A stretch of DNA of 64,000 bases, from assembly GCA_036675455.1 (NCBI GenBank), contig JAKFFA010000036.1, positions 1-64,000 of the forward strand, read 5' to 3'. The notes under the pieces are model-generated. The model made no database searches. It was not told the origin of the DNA and worked only from the letters and a program-made list of their open reading frames with translations. Shown here piece by piece: positions 16,522-26,343 of this stretch. The first letter of the stretch is position 1; the number at the start of each line of letters is the position of its first letter. The translations under genes and the position numbers were made by a program. The stretch comes from Pseudogemmatithrix sp036675455 (lineage in GTDB: Bacteria > Gemmatimonadota > Gemmatimonadetes > Gemmatimonadales > Gemmatimonadaceae).

Positions 16522-16606
16522 GTGAGAGGGTAACCGGGGGCCACGGGCGTGGACAAGGCGCGCGCCGGCTGGCAATCTTTCGCGTGACCCTCACCCGGAC
16601 CTCACC

Positions 16607-17254
16607 GTGTTCCTCCCGCTCGTGCTGGCCTCGCTGGTTGCCTCGACGCCGGTGCGCTGTGCGCAGCCGGCCGACGCGTCGCGCGACTCGACGTTGGTCG
16701 CGCTGTACGAGTCCGGCCAGGATTTCGAGACGTTCCTGCGCGAGGCGCGTGCGCGCCGCGAGATGTGGGACCGCAATTGGACTCACGGCCAGGTGAGCCC
16801 GGAGTTGCTCGAGCGTGCGCGCGCGATTCCCGGCCGCTGGCGATTGCTCGTGGCTGCGGTGGACGGATGCAGCGACTCCGTCAACACGGTGCCGTATCTC
16901 GCGCGGCTCGTCTCGCTCGTGCCGTCGCTGGAGATGCGCATCGTGAAGCCTGACGCGGGCGCAGTGTTCATGGAGCGTCATCGGACGCCCGATCGCCGTC
17001 CGGCGACACCGACGGTGGTGATTCTCGACGCGGCGGGCAATGATGTGGGCTGCTGGGTGGAGCGGCCGGCCGCGCTGCAGGAGATGGCGATGCGCGCCCG
17101 CGCGGACGACACCTACGAGGAATTCGCGCGCAATAAGCAGTCGTGGTACGATACCGATGCCGGGGCCTCGACCGTGCGCGAGGTGCTCGATGTCATCGAG
17201 GCGGCCGCGCTCGGCGCGCCGATCTGCCACGCCACGGATGGCCCGCAGGAATGA
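16607..17254 (+). CDS. Secreted thioredoxin-family protein
   Basis: The 215 residues begin at a GTG. A short signal sequence (cleavage near residue 18) leads into a thioredoxin_9-like fold: WRLLVAAVDGCSDS with a single cysteine where thioredoxins have CxxC, then PSLEMRIVKPDAG and RRPATPTVVILDAAG with the cis-Pro region. A single-Cys site suggests a monothiol or non-redox role. It faces away from pnuC. infA follows 63 bases later after a small hairpin (17278-17298). Confidence 0.6.
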   Translation: MFLPLVLASLVASTPVRCAQPADASRDSTLVALYESGQDFETFLREARARREMWDRNWTHGQVSPELLERARAIPGRWRLLVAAVDGCSDSVNTVPYLARLVSLVPSLEMRIVKPDAGAVFMERHRTPDRRPATPTVVILDAAGNDVGCWVERPAALQEMAMRARADDTYEEFARNKQSWYDTDAGASTVREVLDVIEAAALGAPICHATDGPQE

Positions 17255-17317
17255 TGTGCCCCCTGCCAAACGAACGTTCCCGGCCCTAGATTCCGGGATT
17301 CCACCCCAACTGCACAA

Positions 17318-17539
17318 ATGGCGAAAGAAGAAGCGATCGAACTCGAAGGTACCGTCAGCGAAGTGCTTCCGAGCGCGACGTTTCGGGTGCACCTGTCAAA
17401 TGGACATGACGTGTTGGCGACGATGGCCGGCAAGATGCGACGCTTTCGCATCCGCGTGCTGCAGGGCGATCGGGTGACCGTCGAGGTGTCGCCGTACGAT
17501 CTGAGCCGGGGACGGATTACGTTCCGGCATAAGAATTAG
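17318..17539 (+). CDS. infA: Translation initiation factor IF-1
   Basis: A 73-residue S1-fold protein that is full length for the family: AKEEAIELEGTVSEVLPSATFRVHL, GKMRRFRIRVLQGDRVTVEVSPYDLSRGRI. It binds the A site of the 30S subunit during initiation. It is not in a ribosomal-protein cluster here but stands alone, followed by a period-7 repeat and a strong terminator. Confidence 0.97.
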   Translation: MAKEEAIELEGTVSEVLPSATFRVHLSNGHDVLATMAGKMRRFRIRVLQGDRVTVEVSPYDLSRGRITFRHKN

Positions 17540-17540
17540 G

Positions 17541-17565
17541 AGACGGTAGACGGTGGACGGCAGAC
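17541..17565 (+). repeat. Period-7 repeat, copy A (AGACGGT-type)
   Basis: Directly after the infA stop come units AGACGGT, AGACGGT, GGACGGC, AGAC. The same 7-base theme (R-G-A-C-G-G-N) occurs after pilA (28741-28770) and, inverted, before aroC (35694-35724). It appears only between genes, so it looks like a dispersed intergenic repeat family. Confidence 0.5.
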
Positions 17566-17600
17566 TTCACTGACCCCATCTGCTGTCCTCTGAACGAACC

Positions 17601-17633
17601 AGGGGCGCGATCCGGACTCCGGATCGCGCCCCT
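17601..17633. terminator. Bidirectional terminator
   Basis: A perfect 15-base-pair stem AGGGGCGCGATCCGG (17601-17615) and its complement (17619-17633) with a three-base loop. It lies between infA (plus) and a small membrane-protein gene (minus) and ends 18 bases from the latter's stop. Confidence 0.8.
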
Positions 17634-17650
17634 CGCAATTGTCTGCGTGC

Positions 17651-17818
17651 CTAGTGCGCCTGAACGGCCGTCGACGGCGCCTTGTCCGGCTTCAGGTACG
17701 TCGCCTTGTGGATCGAGAAGGCTGCGACGTTCACCACGACGGCCAGCACGATGATCACCGTCGCGAAACCCCAGCCCAGCTTGTTCGGATCCTGCGTGTT
17801 CTTTTCGTCGGCCGACAT
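17651..17818 (-). CDS. Small single-span membrane protein
   Basis: A 55-residue protein. A polar N-terminus (MSADEKNTQDPNK) is followed by one hydrophobic helix (about 15-37) and a short basic tail. GGGAGC before the ATG at 17818 is a good ribosome-binding site, and no longer start is needed. I do not recognise a family. It is divergent from the esterase gene. Confidence 0.6.
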   Translation of the reverse strand: MSADEKNTQDPNKLGWGFATVIIVLAVVVNVAAFSIHKATYLKPDKAPSTAVQAH

Positions 17819-17926
17819 GGCGGAAGCTCCCGTCAGGTTCAATGGATTGCGTTCTCCCGAATGGTAATCGGCCCCTCGGCATCGACGCCACTGGCTCGGC
17901 GATTCGCATCGCCATTGATTGCAGGG

Positions 17927-18625
17927 ATGTCCATCACCGAACCGCCGCGCATCGCGCGTTTCACCGTCCGGCGTTTTGCGCGTTGCGCCGTGCGCGGTCC
18001 GTCGGACCCGGCGGCTGTGCGCGAACTCTGGATCGTGCTGCACGGCTACGGCCAGCTCGCGACGGAGTTCGCTGCGATCTTCGGACCGCAGAACGTGGAC
18101 GACGGTACGCGTCTCATTGTCGCGCCCGAAGGGCTCTCACGCTTCTACGACGCGCGCTCGAAGCCTGAGGCGCACGCCGAGGCGTCGGTGGGCGCGTCAT
18201 GGATGACGCGCGAGGAGCGCACCTTCGAGATCGAGGACCAGATTGCCTGGTTGCAGCAGGCGTTCGAGGCGTTCGTCGGTCCGCTGCCGCGCACGGTGCC
18301 GGTCACGGTGCTCGGCTTCTCACAGGGCGTGGCCGCGGCGTCGCGTTGGGTGGCGTCTGGCCAGGTCCATGCGTCCCGCCTCATCTGCTGGGGCGCGGCC
18401 CTGGCGCCGGAACTCGACATCGGACCGGCATCGCCGCTGCGCCGGTCGCAGCTCTACTTGGTACTCGGCCTCCGCGACCGCTATGCGAGCCCGGAAAGGG
18501 TCACTGCCGAGCGTGCGCGGCTGGACGCGGCGGGCCTGCCGTACCGCTTTCTTTCGTTTGAGGGTGGTCACAGGCTCGACGATGCGACGCTCAAAGCGAT
18601 CGCGGCGGATGGAACCGCGCCGTGA
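17927..18625 (+). CDS. Alpha/beta-hydrolase, carboxylesterase/phospholipase (YpfH-like)
   Basis: The 232 residues show WIVLHGYGQLATEF (oxyanion region), the nucleophile elbow G-F-S-Q-G (about residue 130), GLRDRYASPE (acid) and FEGGHRLDD (histidine). This is the small carboxylesterase/phospholipase family acting on short-chain esters or lysophospholipids. No signal peptide is evident, so it is cytoplasmic. The start at 17927 is preceded by GCAGGG. It is convergent with the Hsp15-like gene, four bases away. Confidence 0.85.
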   Translation: MSITEPPRIARFTVRRFARCAVRGPSDPAAVRELWIVLHGYGQLATEFAAIFGPQNVDDGTRLIVAPEGLSRFYDARSKPEAHAEASVGASWMTREERTFEIEDQIAWLQQAFEAFVGPLPRTVPVTVLGFSQGVAAASRWVASGQVHASRLICWGAALAPELDIGPASPLRRSQLYLVLGLRDRYASPERVTAERARLDAAGLPYRFLSFEGGHRLDDATLKAIAADGTAP

Positions 18626-18629
18626 TTCT

Positions 18630-19064
18630 TCAGCGTTTGCGGAAGCGCTCCAGCACGCGACGGTCGCGCTTGGTCGGCCGCCCTTTCTCCGGCTCCATCG
18701 CGGGCGCCGCGGAGGTCAGTTGCCAGTGAAGTTTCTCACGCGCAGCGCGCGAGGCCTCGGTCTCGCTAAAGAGCAGGGCCGCGACGGACGCACTGCCGCG
18801 GCGTTCCGCTGTGGCGCGCACTGCGACGATGTGCTCGTACGGGCCAAGCCGCACGCGAACCTCGTCGCCCGGGCGGACCGTCTTGGCCGGCTTCACGCGG
18901 TCGCCGTTGACCTGCACCTTGCCGCCGTCGACGGCCTGCGCCGCCAGCGAGCGCGTCTTGAAGAACCGCGCGGCCCAGAGCCATTTGTCGATACGCACGG
19001 GGGTCGCGCTGCTGGGTGTGGCGCCGGCGTCGGCGTCGCGAGGGTCGGGGCGAGTGCGCTCCAT
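18630..19064 (-). CDS. S4-domain RNA-binding heat-shock protein (Hsp15-like)
   Basis: The 144-residue protein has an S4 domain (about 22-80) beginning VRIDKWLWAARFFKTRSLA, with AVDGGKVQVNGDRVKPAKTV, the pattern of HslR/Hsp15. The C-terminal third is basic (KGRPTKRDRRVLERFRKR). Hsp15 binds 50S subunits that carry stalled peptidyl-tRNA. A Pro/Asp-rich N-terminal extension of about 20 residues is unusual. Confidence 0.88.
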   Translation of the reverse strand: MERTRPDPRDADAGATPSSATPVRIDKWLWAARFFKTRSLAAQAVDGGKVQVNGDRVKPAKTVRPGDEVRVRLGPYEHIVAVRATAERRGSASVAALLFSETEASRAAREKLHWQLTSAAPAMEPEKGRPTKRDRRVLERFRKR

Positions 19065-19067
19065 GTA

Positions 19068-19634
19068 ATCAAGATAGCCCTCGCCGCTGCACGCACGGGC
19101 GTCGCACGCGCACGCCGGCTGTCTTTGGCCGTAGTCCCGCTGCTGGCCGCGTTGGCGTGCGGCAGCGCCGAAGAGAAGGCGGCCGAACAGCAGCGCGCCG
19201 AACGCACGGCGATGTCGGAGGTGGAAACCACCGCCGCCAGCGCCGCGGCGGCTCCGGCGACGGGCCTGTGGAGCGAGGCCCACCTGCTGGACCGGCTCGT
19301 GCGCGCGGGTGTGGCGCCGCGTCGAATGGAGGATCCGCCGGTTGGGCCGGACTGGATGCCCGGCGAGCCGATCGCGATCAATGCCGGCGGCGGGCAGGTG
19401 TTCGCGTGGATCTTCACCGACAGCACGGCGCGGCGCGCCGTGACCGGCGCGCTCGAAGAGCGTACCGGCGCTCCCGAGGGTCGGTCGGCTCCCTACGCGC
19501 CGCCGATGCGGTTCATTGTGCAGAACAACCTCGCGGCGTACCTGACCGGCGGCACCGAGCGCAATCAGGACCGCGTGGCGTTGGCGCTCACGGCGGGCCT
19601 GCCCGTAAGCTCAAACCCAGGAACCACCCCATGA
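19068..19634 (+). CDS. Putative lipoprotein, start uncertain
   Basis: An open frame encodes RRLSLAVVPLLAALAC, a lipobox-like signal, followed by a Glu/Ala-rich linker and a domain with LWSEAHLLDRLVRAGVAPRRM, PIAINAGGGQVFAWIFTDS and RFIVQNNLAAYLTGG. No ATG or GTG precedes the signal in frame. TTG at 19125, CTG at 19119 or ATC at 19068 would have to serve; the coordinate given is the outer limit after the upstream in-frame region. It overlaps the next gene by four bases (ATGA), which supports real translation. The family is not recognised. Confidence 0.5.
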   Translation: MKIALAAARTGVARARRLSLAVVPLLAALACGSAEEKAAEQQRAERTAMSEVETTAASAAAAPATGLWSEAHLLDRLVRAGVAPRRMEDPPVGPDWMPGEPIAINAGGGQVFAWIFTDSTARRAVTGALEERTGAPEGRSAPYAPPMRFIVQNNLAAYLTGGTERNQDRVALALTAGLPVSSNPGTTP

Positions 19635-20455
19635 AGACCACCAGCCGCCGCTTCGGCGCGGTCCCCGTCGTCGGCCGGCCGTGGCTCATCACGACCGCCG
19701 TCTGTGTTGCGTCCCTCGCATCCAGCGCCGCGGCCAGCACGGCGCACGCGCAGAGCCTGCCGTCTGCAGCGGAACTGGTAGCCCGCCACGACAGCCTCGT
19801 GGGCGGCCGAGCCCTGCTGGAGGCGCATGCGTCCATGCGCGTACGCGGTAAGATGACGATTCCCGTAGCCGGCATCGAGGCGCCGTTCGAGATCCGCAAG
19901 CGCAAGCCGGACGCATACCGGTTCGAGGCCTCGCTTGGGCCCGGCGCCGAGCTGCGTCAGGGGTTCGATGGCACCATCGCGTGGGCGGTGCAGGGCGATC
20001 AGCCGGTGATCCTCGAGGGCGATCAACGCGATCAGATCGTGAACCAGGCGGATTTCTACGCGGACCTGCATGACCCTGCGCAGTTCACGTCGATGGAGAC
20101 CGTGCGCGAGACGCGCTTCGGGGACCGCGCGTGCTACGAGGTGCGCATGACGCGCGTGAACGGTGATGTCGTCTACGAGTACTTCGACGTCGAGACCGGG
20201 CTGAGTGCGGGCGGTTCCAGCACGGTGCAGTCAGGGGAGGGCACGCTGACGCAGACGTCCATCTTCACGGACTACCGCACGTTCGACGGCTACCGCATGG
20301 CCACGCGCATCGTGCAGCAGAACCCGCAGTTCGAGGTGATCCTCTCGATCGATTCGGTGTCGTTCGACGATGTCGACGCCTCGGAGATTGCGCCGCCGGA
20401 CACCATACGTGCCCTCAGTCGTCGCCCGACCAGCGGCGATCCTTCTTCCTGGTAG
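19631..20455 (+). CDS. LolA/outer-membrane lipoprotein-sorting-like secreted protein
   Basis: A 274-residue protein with a long signal peptide ending near AHAQS (about residue 42). The rest resembles the LolA-like half-barrel family: LVARHDSLVGGRALLEAHASMRVRGKM, FEIRKRKPDAYRFEAS, LRQGFDGTIAWAV and TRFGDRACYEVRMTRVNG. The role is probably envelope lipid or lipoprotein handling, but the true LolA sequence is only distantly similar. The last 41 bases overlap the opposing arfB gene. Confidence 0.65.
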   Translation: MKTTSRRFGAVPVVGRPWLITTAVCVASLASSAAASTAHAQSLPSAAELVARHDSLVGGRALLEAHASMRVRGKMTIPVAGIEAPFEIRKRKPDAYRFEASLGPGAELRQGFDGTIAWAVQGDQPVILEGDQRDQIVNQADFYADLHDPAQFTSMETVRETRFGDRACYEVRMTRVNGDVVYEYFDVETGLSAGGSSTVQSGEGTLTQTSIFTDYRTFDGYRMATRIVQQNPQFEVILSIDSVSFDDVDASEIAPPDTIRALSRRPTSGDPSSW

Positions 20456-20873
20456 CGCGCCGCTTCTTGGTGTCGAGCCGGGCCATCTTGCTGGCCCGCG
20501 TGGGTTTGGTGGGGCGCCGCTTCTTGGGCACGATGAGCGCGTCCCGCACGAGGCCGGCGAGGCGCTGAAGCGCGAGCTCACGGTTCTGGCTCTGGCTGCG
20601 TGTGTCGGCGGCCACGACGCGCAGGGTGCCGCTGGAGTCGAGGCGCGAGGCAAGCCGTTCGCGCAGGCGTTCCCGATCGACGTCGTCGAGCGCACCGGAC
20701 TCGAGCGCGCCCCATGTGACCTCCACGCGCGTGGACGAGGTGTTCACGTGCTGGCCGCCGGGACCGCCGGCGCGCGAGGCGCGGATCTCCAGTTCCGCTG
20801 CCGGAATCGAGACGCGCGCGTTCACCGCGAGGTGTCCGTCATCGGTCCACAGGTCGGTTTTGGATCGCGCCAC
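20415..20873 (-). CDS. arfB: Peptidyl-tRNA hydrolase ArfB-like (GGQ domain)
   Basis: The protein has 152 residues counted from GTG at 20873, chosen because GGAGGTGCC precedes it; the longer frame to 20942 adds an unlikely arginine-rich leader. The catalytic loop is SRAGGPGGQHVN, the class I release factor GGQ, near residue 37. The C-terminus is a highly basic tail (KKRRATRKKDRRW) that in ArfB/YaeJ enters the mRNA channel to rescue stalled ribosomes. It overlaps the LolA-like gene at its 3' end. Confidence 0.88.
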   Translation of the reverse strand: MARSKTDLWTDDGHLAVNARVSIPAAELEIRASRAGGPGGQHVNTSSTRVEVTWGALESGALDDVDRERLRERLASRLDSSGTLRVVAADTRSQSQNRELALQRLAGLVRDALIVPKKRRPTKPTRASKMARLDTKKRRATRKKDRRWSGDD

Positions 20874-20903
20874 GGCACCTCCGGGTGACCAGCCGTTCCG
20901 ACG

Positions 20904-20919
20904 TGGCAGTGTCGTTGCA
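20904..20919 (+). promoter_or_regulatory. Sigma-54 promoter of pilS
   Basis: TGGCAGTGTCGTTGCA has GG at -24 and GC at -12 with exact 12-base spacing and matches the consensus TGGCAC-N5-TTGCA. Transcription would start near 20930, 50 bases before the TTG start of pilS. GTTGCAAT (20914-20921) and ATTGCAAC (20957-20964) form an inverted repeat over the start region. Confidence 0.6.
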
Positions 20920-20979
20920 ATTCGCCATGCCGTTCGTCTCATTCAAGTCCTTGCGTATTGCAACACTTGGAGACTGCCG

Positions 20980-22673
20980 TTGTCGCAATTCGAATCAGCA
21001 AGAGAAGAGCGATACCGCGCGGTGCTCGAGCCGGGCCGACTGCTGCGCTGGATTTATCTGGCGCGCATCGGTCTGGCCACGGCCAACTTCGGCACGTCCC
21101 TGCTGGTCGTATTCGGCGCCGAGCCCATGGACACCGTCATTGCGACGGTGGTGTTCGTGACGTCGATGGCGCTGACGGCCTACTCCTTCGTGCGCACGGA
21201 AGTTAACCAGCGCGCGACGACGCCGGGTTTCCTGTATCTACAGTTCGTGCACGACGTGGTGCTCATCACCGCGGTCGTGCACGTCACGGGTGGCTCCGAG
21301 TCGCCGATCTCCGCGCTCTACATCCTCGCAAACGCGGCGGCGGCGCTGATGCTGCCCATCGGCAGCTCGCTGCTCATCGCCACGCTGGGCGTCGTCATGT
21401 ACACGGGCGACGCCGTGCTCGTGAGCGGCGGCGATCTCTCAGCGACGCTCGGCCTGCAGCTCGTGGTGTTCGCGCTCGCGGCGGTCGGCACGGGTTACAT
21501 CGCCGCGCGGTTGCAGGAAGCCGGTGTGGGCCGCGAGCGGCTGCGCGCCGAGCTCGCGAGCATGCAACTGCGCGCGGCGGACATTCTCAGCACCATCCGC
21601 GCCGGCATCATGACCGTGGACGACGACGGCCGATTGCTCTACGCCAACCGCGCCGCCTCCGAACTGCTGGGCACCGCGCTCGATACGGCCATCGGATCGC
21701 ATGTGCTCGAGCCGGTGCGCTCGGCCGCTCCCGGCGTGGCGGACGCCATTCGCATGCACATCGCGGAGCGGCGGCTGATCAACCGCACGGAAGGCGTGTT
21801 GTTGCGCAACGGGCGCGCCGTGCCGCTGGGCATCACCACGACGGCGGTGCGCGGCGATCTCAGTGAGGCGGGCGGCGCGACGACGGTGATCTTCCAGGAC
21901 ATCTCCGACGAGAAGCGCGTCGAGGCACTGCGCCTGCGCGCGCAGCGCCTGGAGGCAGTGGCCGAGCTCAGCGCGTCGCTGGCGCACGAGATCAAGAATC
22001 CGCTGGCCAGCATCCGCAGCGCGGTCGAGCAGATGTCGCGGCGCCCCGCCGCGAACGCGGACGAGCGCACGCTGGGGGACCTCATCGTGCGCGAGACTGA
22101 TCGTTTGTCGCGGCTGTTGTCGGAATTCCTCGACTTCGCACGCGTGCAGGTGGTTCGGCGTGACCGCATCGACCTGCGGCGCGTGGCCGAGGGCGCTGCC
22201 GCGCTGGCCGCGGCGCATCCTGACCGCGCGGGCCAAGGTGAGTTGCGCCTGGACATGCCCGACGAGCCCGCGCTGATTGAGGGCGATGAGGACCTGCTGC
22301 ATCGCGCGATCTTCAATCTCGTCCTCAACGCCATGCAGGTCACGCCCGAGGGCGGCACCGTCTCGGTGTCGCTGCGCGTCCTGCAGCCCTCCGAACAACG
22401 CAGCGGCCTGCCCTTCCATGGACCCGCGCTTGAACTCGAGGTGGCCGACAGCGGCAGCGGGATTCCGCTCGAGGTGCAGGACCGCCTGTTCGAGCCGTTC
22501 GCGACGACGAAGCCCGGCGGCAGTGGGCTCGGGCTCGCCATCGTGCATCGCGCGATCGAGGCACACCGCGGTGTGATCCTCGTCGATACGGAATCCACCG
22601 GCACGCGCTTCAGCGTGTTGCTGCCCGCCGCGCCGGATGAGTCCGGCGCGTCAGCCCCATCCGGAGCAGACTC

Positions 22674-22677
<4 letters not shown>
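20980..22677 (+). CDS. pilS: Membrane sensor histidine kinase of the PilS type
   Basis: The 565 residues have six N-terminal membrane helices (about 20-185), a PAS domain (about 200-310), a dimerisation/phosphoacceptor helix LAHEIKNPLASIRSAVEQM, and an ATPase domain with NLVLNAM, ADSGSGIPLEV and GGSGLGLAIV. The TTG at 20980 is chosen because GGAG lies eight bases upstream and the frame before it is non-coding. Gene order and topology match PilS, which controls pilin transcription with PilR and sigma-54. It overlaps pilR by four bases. Confidence 0.85.
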
Positions 22678-24046
<1,369 letters not shown>

Positions 24047-24050
<4 letters not shown>

Positions 24051-25597
24051 GGGCGTTCTTCGAGCGGCGCGCGGCGTGGATCGCGGCGGCGTGCGCACTT
24101 GCGGGTGGGCTGCTCACGATGACGGCGCATCCGGTGGGCGTGTTCTACGATGACGCGATCTATTTGCTCGTCGCCAAGGCGATCGCGGAAGGCCATGGCT
24201 ACGTCTATGCCTTTCTCCCCGGCAGCCCGCCGGCGATCCACTATCCGCCGCTCTGGCCGGTGATCCTCGCGGCCGCGTGGAAGGTCACGCCGGCCTTCCC
24301 GGGCAACATCGCATGGTTCCTGTTCATCAACCCGCTGCTCGTGGGGATCTGTGCCGGCGCGACGGTCGTGTTCGGCCGTCGCGTCCTCGGCCTCCCCACG
24401 TGGCTCGCGTTCTTCGTGGCCGTGCTGGCCACGGTCTCCGTTCCCGTGCTCGTGCTGACGAATGTGCTGCTTTCCGAGCCGTTGTTTTTGGCGCTGTTGT
24501 TCCCCACGCTGCTCGTCACCGAGCGATTCGCGCGCGAGGGGGGTGTGCGTTGGGCCGTCGCCGCTGCGGCCATGGCCGCGCTCATCGTGCTTGGCCGCAC
24601 GATCGCCGGCGTGATCGTCGTGGCGACCGTGATGGTGCTGGTGCTCGATAAGCGATGGCGCGACGTCGCGATCTACACGCTTGTGGTCGTCGTGCTGCTC
24701 GGCCCGTGGCAGTACTTCGTGTGGAAATCGTCACCGGGTTTCCCGGAAGTGTTGAAGGGTTCGTACGGCCCGTATCTCGATTGGGTCGCGGATGGCTATC
24801 GAGAGGGCGGCCTGCCGTTCCTTCGCGACGTACTCGTCAAGAATCTCTACAGCGCATGGCTGATGACCAGCTTCTTCATCTCGCCGCTCATCCGAGGGCC
24901 GGTGCGCGAGTTGCTCACCGCCGGGACGCTGTCGCTGTTCTTGGCTGGTCTCGTGTTGTTCTGGACGCGTCGTCGGCTGCGCATCACGGCGCTGGCGACC
25001 GTCGGGTACGCCGGTGTCGTCCTGGCGTGGCCGTTTCAGGTCGAACGGTTCGTCTGGGCGGTCTGGCCCTTGCTGTTGCTCATCACCGTGACGGCTGCCT
25101 ACGACTTGGTCAACGGGCTGCGTACGGAAGCGCGACCTCGCGTGTCGGTGGCGGTGCTCGTGCTGGCGGTGACGCTAGGGGCTGGGCACATCGCGTACAA
25201 CATCCGCGGCTTGGCCCGGGGCTACGCCGAGAGCGCGGCCAGGGACATGAGCGGCCGATCCATGGTGTTGGTGCAGTACATCAACGCCGACACGCGACTG
25301 CACGGCAAGCTCATCGCCACCGAGGTGGCGCCCATGGTGGCGTTGTACACCGGTCAGACAGTCGTCCCTGTTGAGATGCTCACGACGCGCGAGCACATCG
25401 AACGCAAGACCGACGCGGAGAACGTCGAGACGGTGCGCCGCATCGACGCGGCGTATCGGCCGGACGCCTATGTCCTGCTGCCGCAGGGCGCGCACCTCCG
25501 CGCGCTGTTGCAGACAGGATTGGACTCGACGCGAGGCCTGCGCGAGGTGACGCCAGTCGGCGTCCCGGTGCGCTCCTTTCTCACGAACCGACCATGA
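24047..25597 (+). CDS. GT-C fold membrane glycosyltransferase (GT39/ArnT-like)
   Basis: A 516-residue protein opening at GTG overlapping the pilR stop. About 11 to 12 membrane helices are predicted. The first periplasmic loop has FYDDAIYLLVAKAIAEGHGY, with the acidic pair typical of GT-C enzymes that use polyprenyl-phosphate sugars, followed by PAIHYPPLWPVI. The C-terminal 130 residues are a soluble domain. It is coupled to the GT2 gene that probably makes its donor. Location between pilR and pilA suggests glycosylation of pilin or of a surface glycan. Confidence 0.75.
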
Positions 25598-26343
25598 CCA
25601 CCACTCCCCGTTCCGTGAAGCGCATCCGTGGACGCTCGCCGCTGCCGGCGTCCGAACTCGTGCTCTCGGTGCTGATACCCGTGTACAACGAACGCGACAC
25701 CATCGAGCGACTGCTCGACGAAGTGCACGCGGTCGACGTCAACAAGCAGGTGATCTGCGTCGATGACTGCTCCACCGATGGCACGCGCGACGTGCTCAAG
25801 CGCCTGCACGCGGAGGGGCGCATCGACAAGCTCGAGCTGCACGAGGTGAACCGCGGCAAGGGCGCGGCGATCCGCACGGCGTTGGCCGCCAGCACGGGCA
25901 ACGTCGTGATCGTGCAGGATGCGGACCTGGAATACGACCCGGCCGATTGGCCCGTGCTGCTCGACCCGATCATCGATGGTCGCGCCGACGCGGTGTTCGG
26001 CTCACGCTTCCTCGGCGGCCCACATCGCGTGCTGTATTTCTGGCACTCGGTGGGCAATCGCGCGCTGACCACGCTGAGCAACATGCTGACGAACCTGAAC
26101 CTCACGGACATGGAGACGTGCTACAAGGCGATCCGCGGCGACCTCGCGCGCTCCCTTGTGCTGACGTCCGACCGGTTCGGATTCGAGCCCGAAGTGACGG
26201 CGCGGTTGGCGCGCGCGCGCGCGCGAATCTTCGAAGTGCCGATCTCCTACTCGGGCCGCACGTATGCGGAGGGCAAGAAGATCGGCTGGCGCGACGGCGT
26301 GGCCGCCATCTGGCATATCGTCTGGTACAACCTCAAGAAATGA
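25594..26343 (+). CDS. GT2 family polyprenyl-phosphate glycosyltransferase (DPM1-like)
   Basis: A 249-residue protein. The GT-A fold has SVLIPVYNERDTIERLL, ICVDDCSTDGT, VNRGKGAAIRTALAASTG and IVQDADLEYDP (metal-binding DxD), then FGSRFLGGPHRV. No C-terminal membrane helices are present, as in the short bacterial dolichol-phosphate-mannose-synthase relatives. It should load a sugar onto undecaprenyl phosphate. It overlaps both neighbours by four bases, so the three glycosylation genes are one translational unit. Confidence 0.88.
   Translation: MTTTPRSVKRIRGRSPLPASELVLSVLIPVYNERDTIERLLDEVHAVDVNKQVICVDDCSTDGTRDVLKRLHAEGRIDKLELHEVNRGKGAAIRTALAASTGNVVIVQDADLEYDPADWPVLLDPIIDGRADAVFGSRFLGGPHRVLYFWHSVGNRALTTLSNMLTNLNLTDMETCYKAIRGDLARSLVLTSDRFGFEPEVTARLARARARIFEVPISYSGRTYAEGKKIGWRDGVAAIWHIVWYNLKK

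Noticed and set aside
16522..17392. Upstream part of a 669-codon minus-strand open frame that includes the riboside kinase gene
   Set aside because: Only 15383-15952 matches a family; the rest is a shadow of pnuC and the thioredoxin-like gene.
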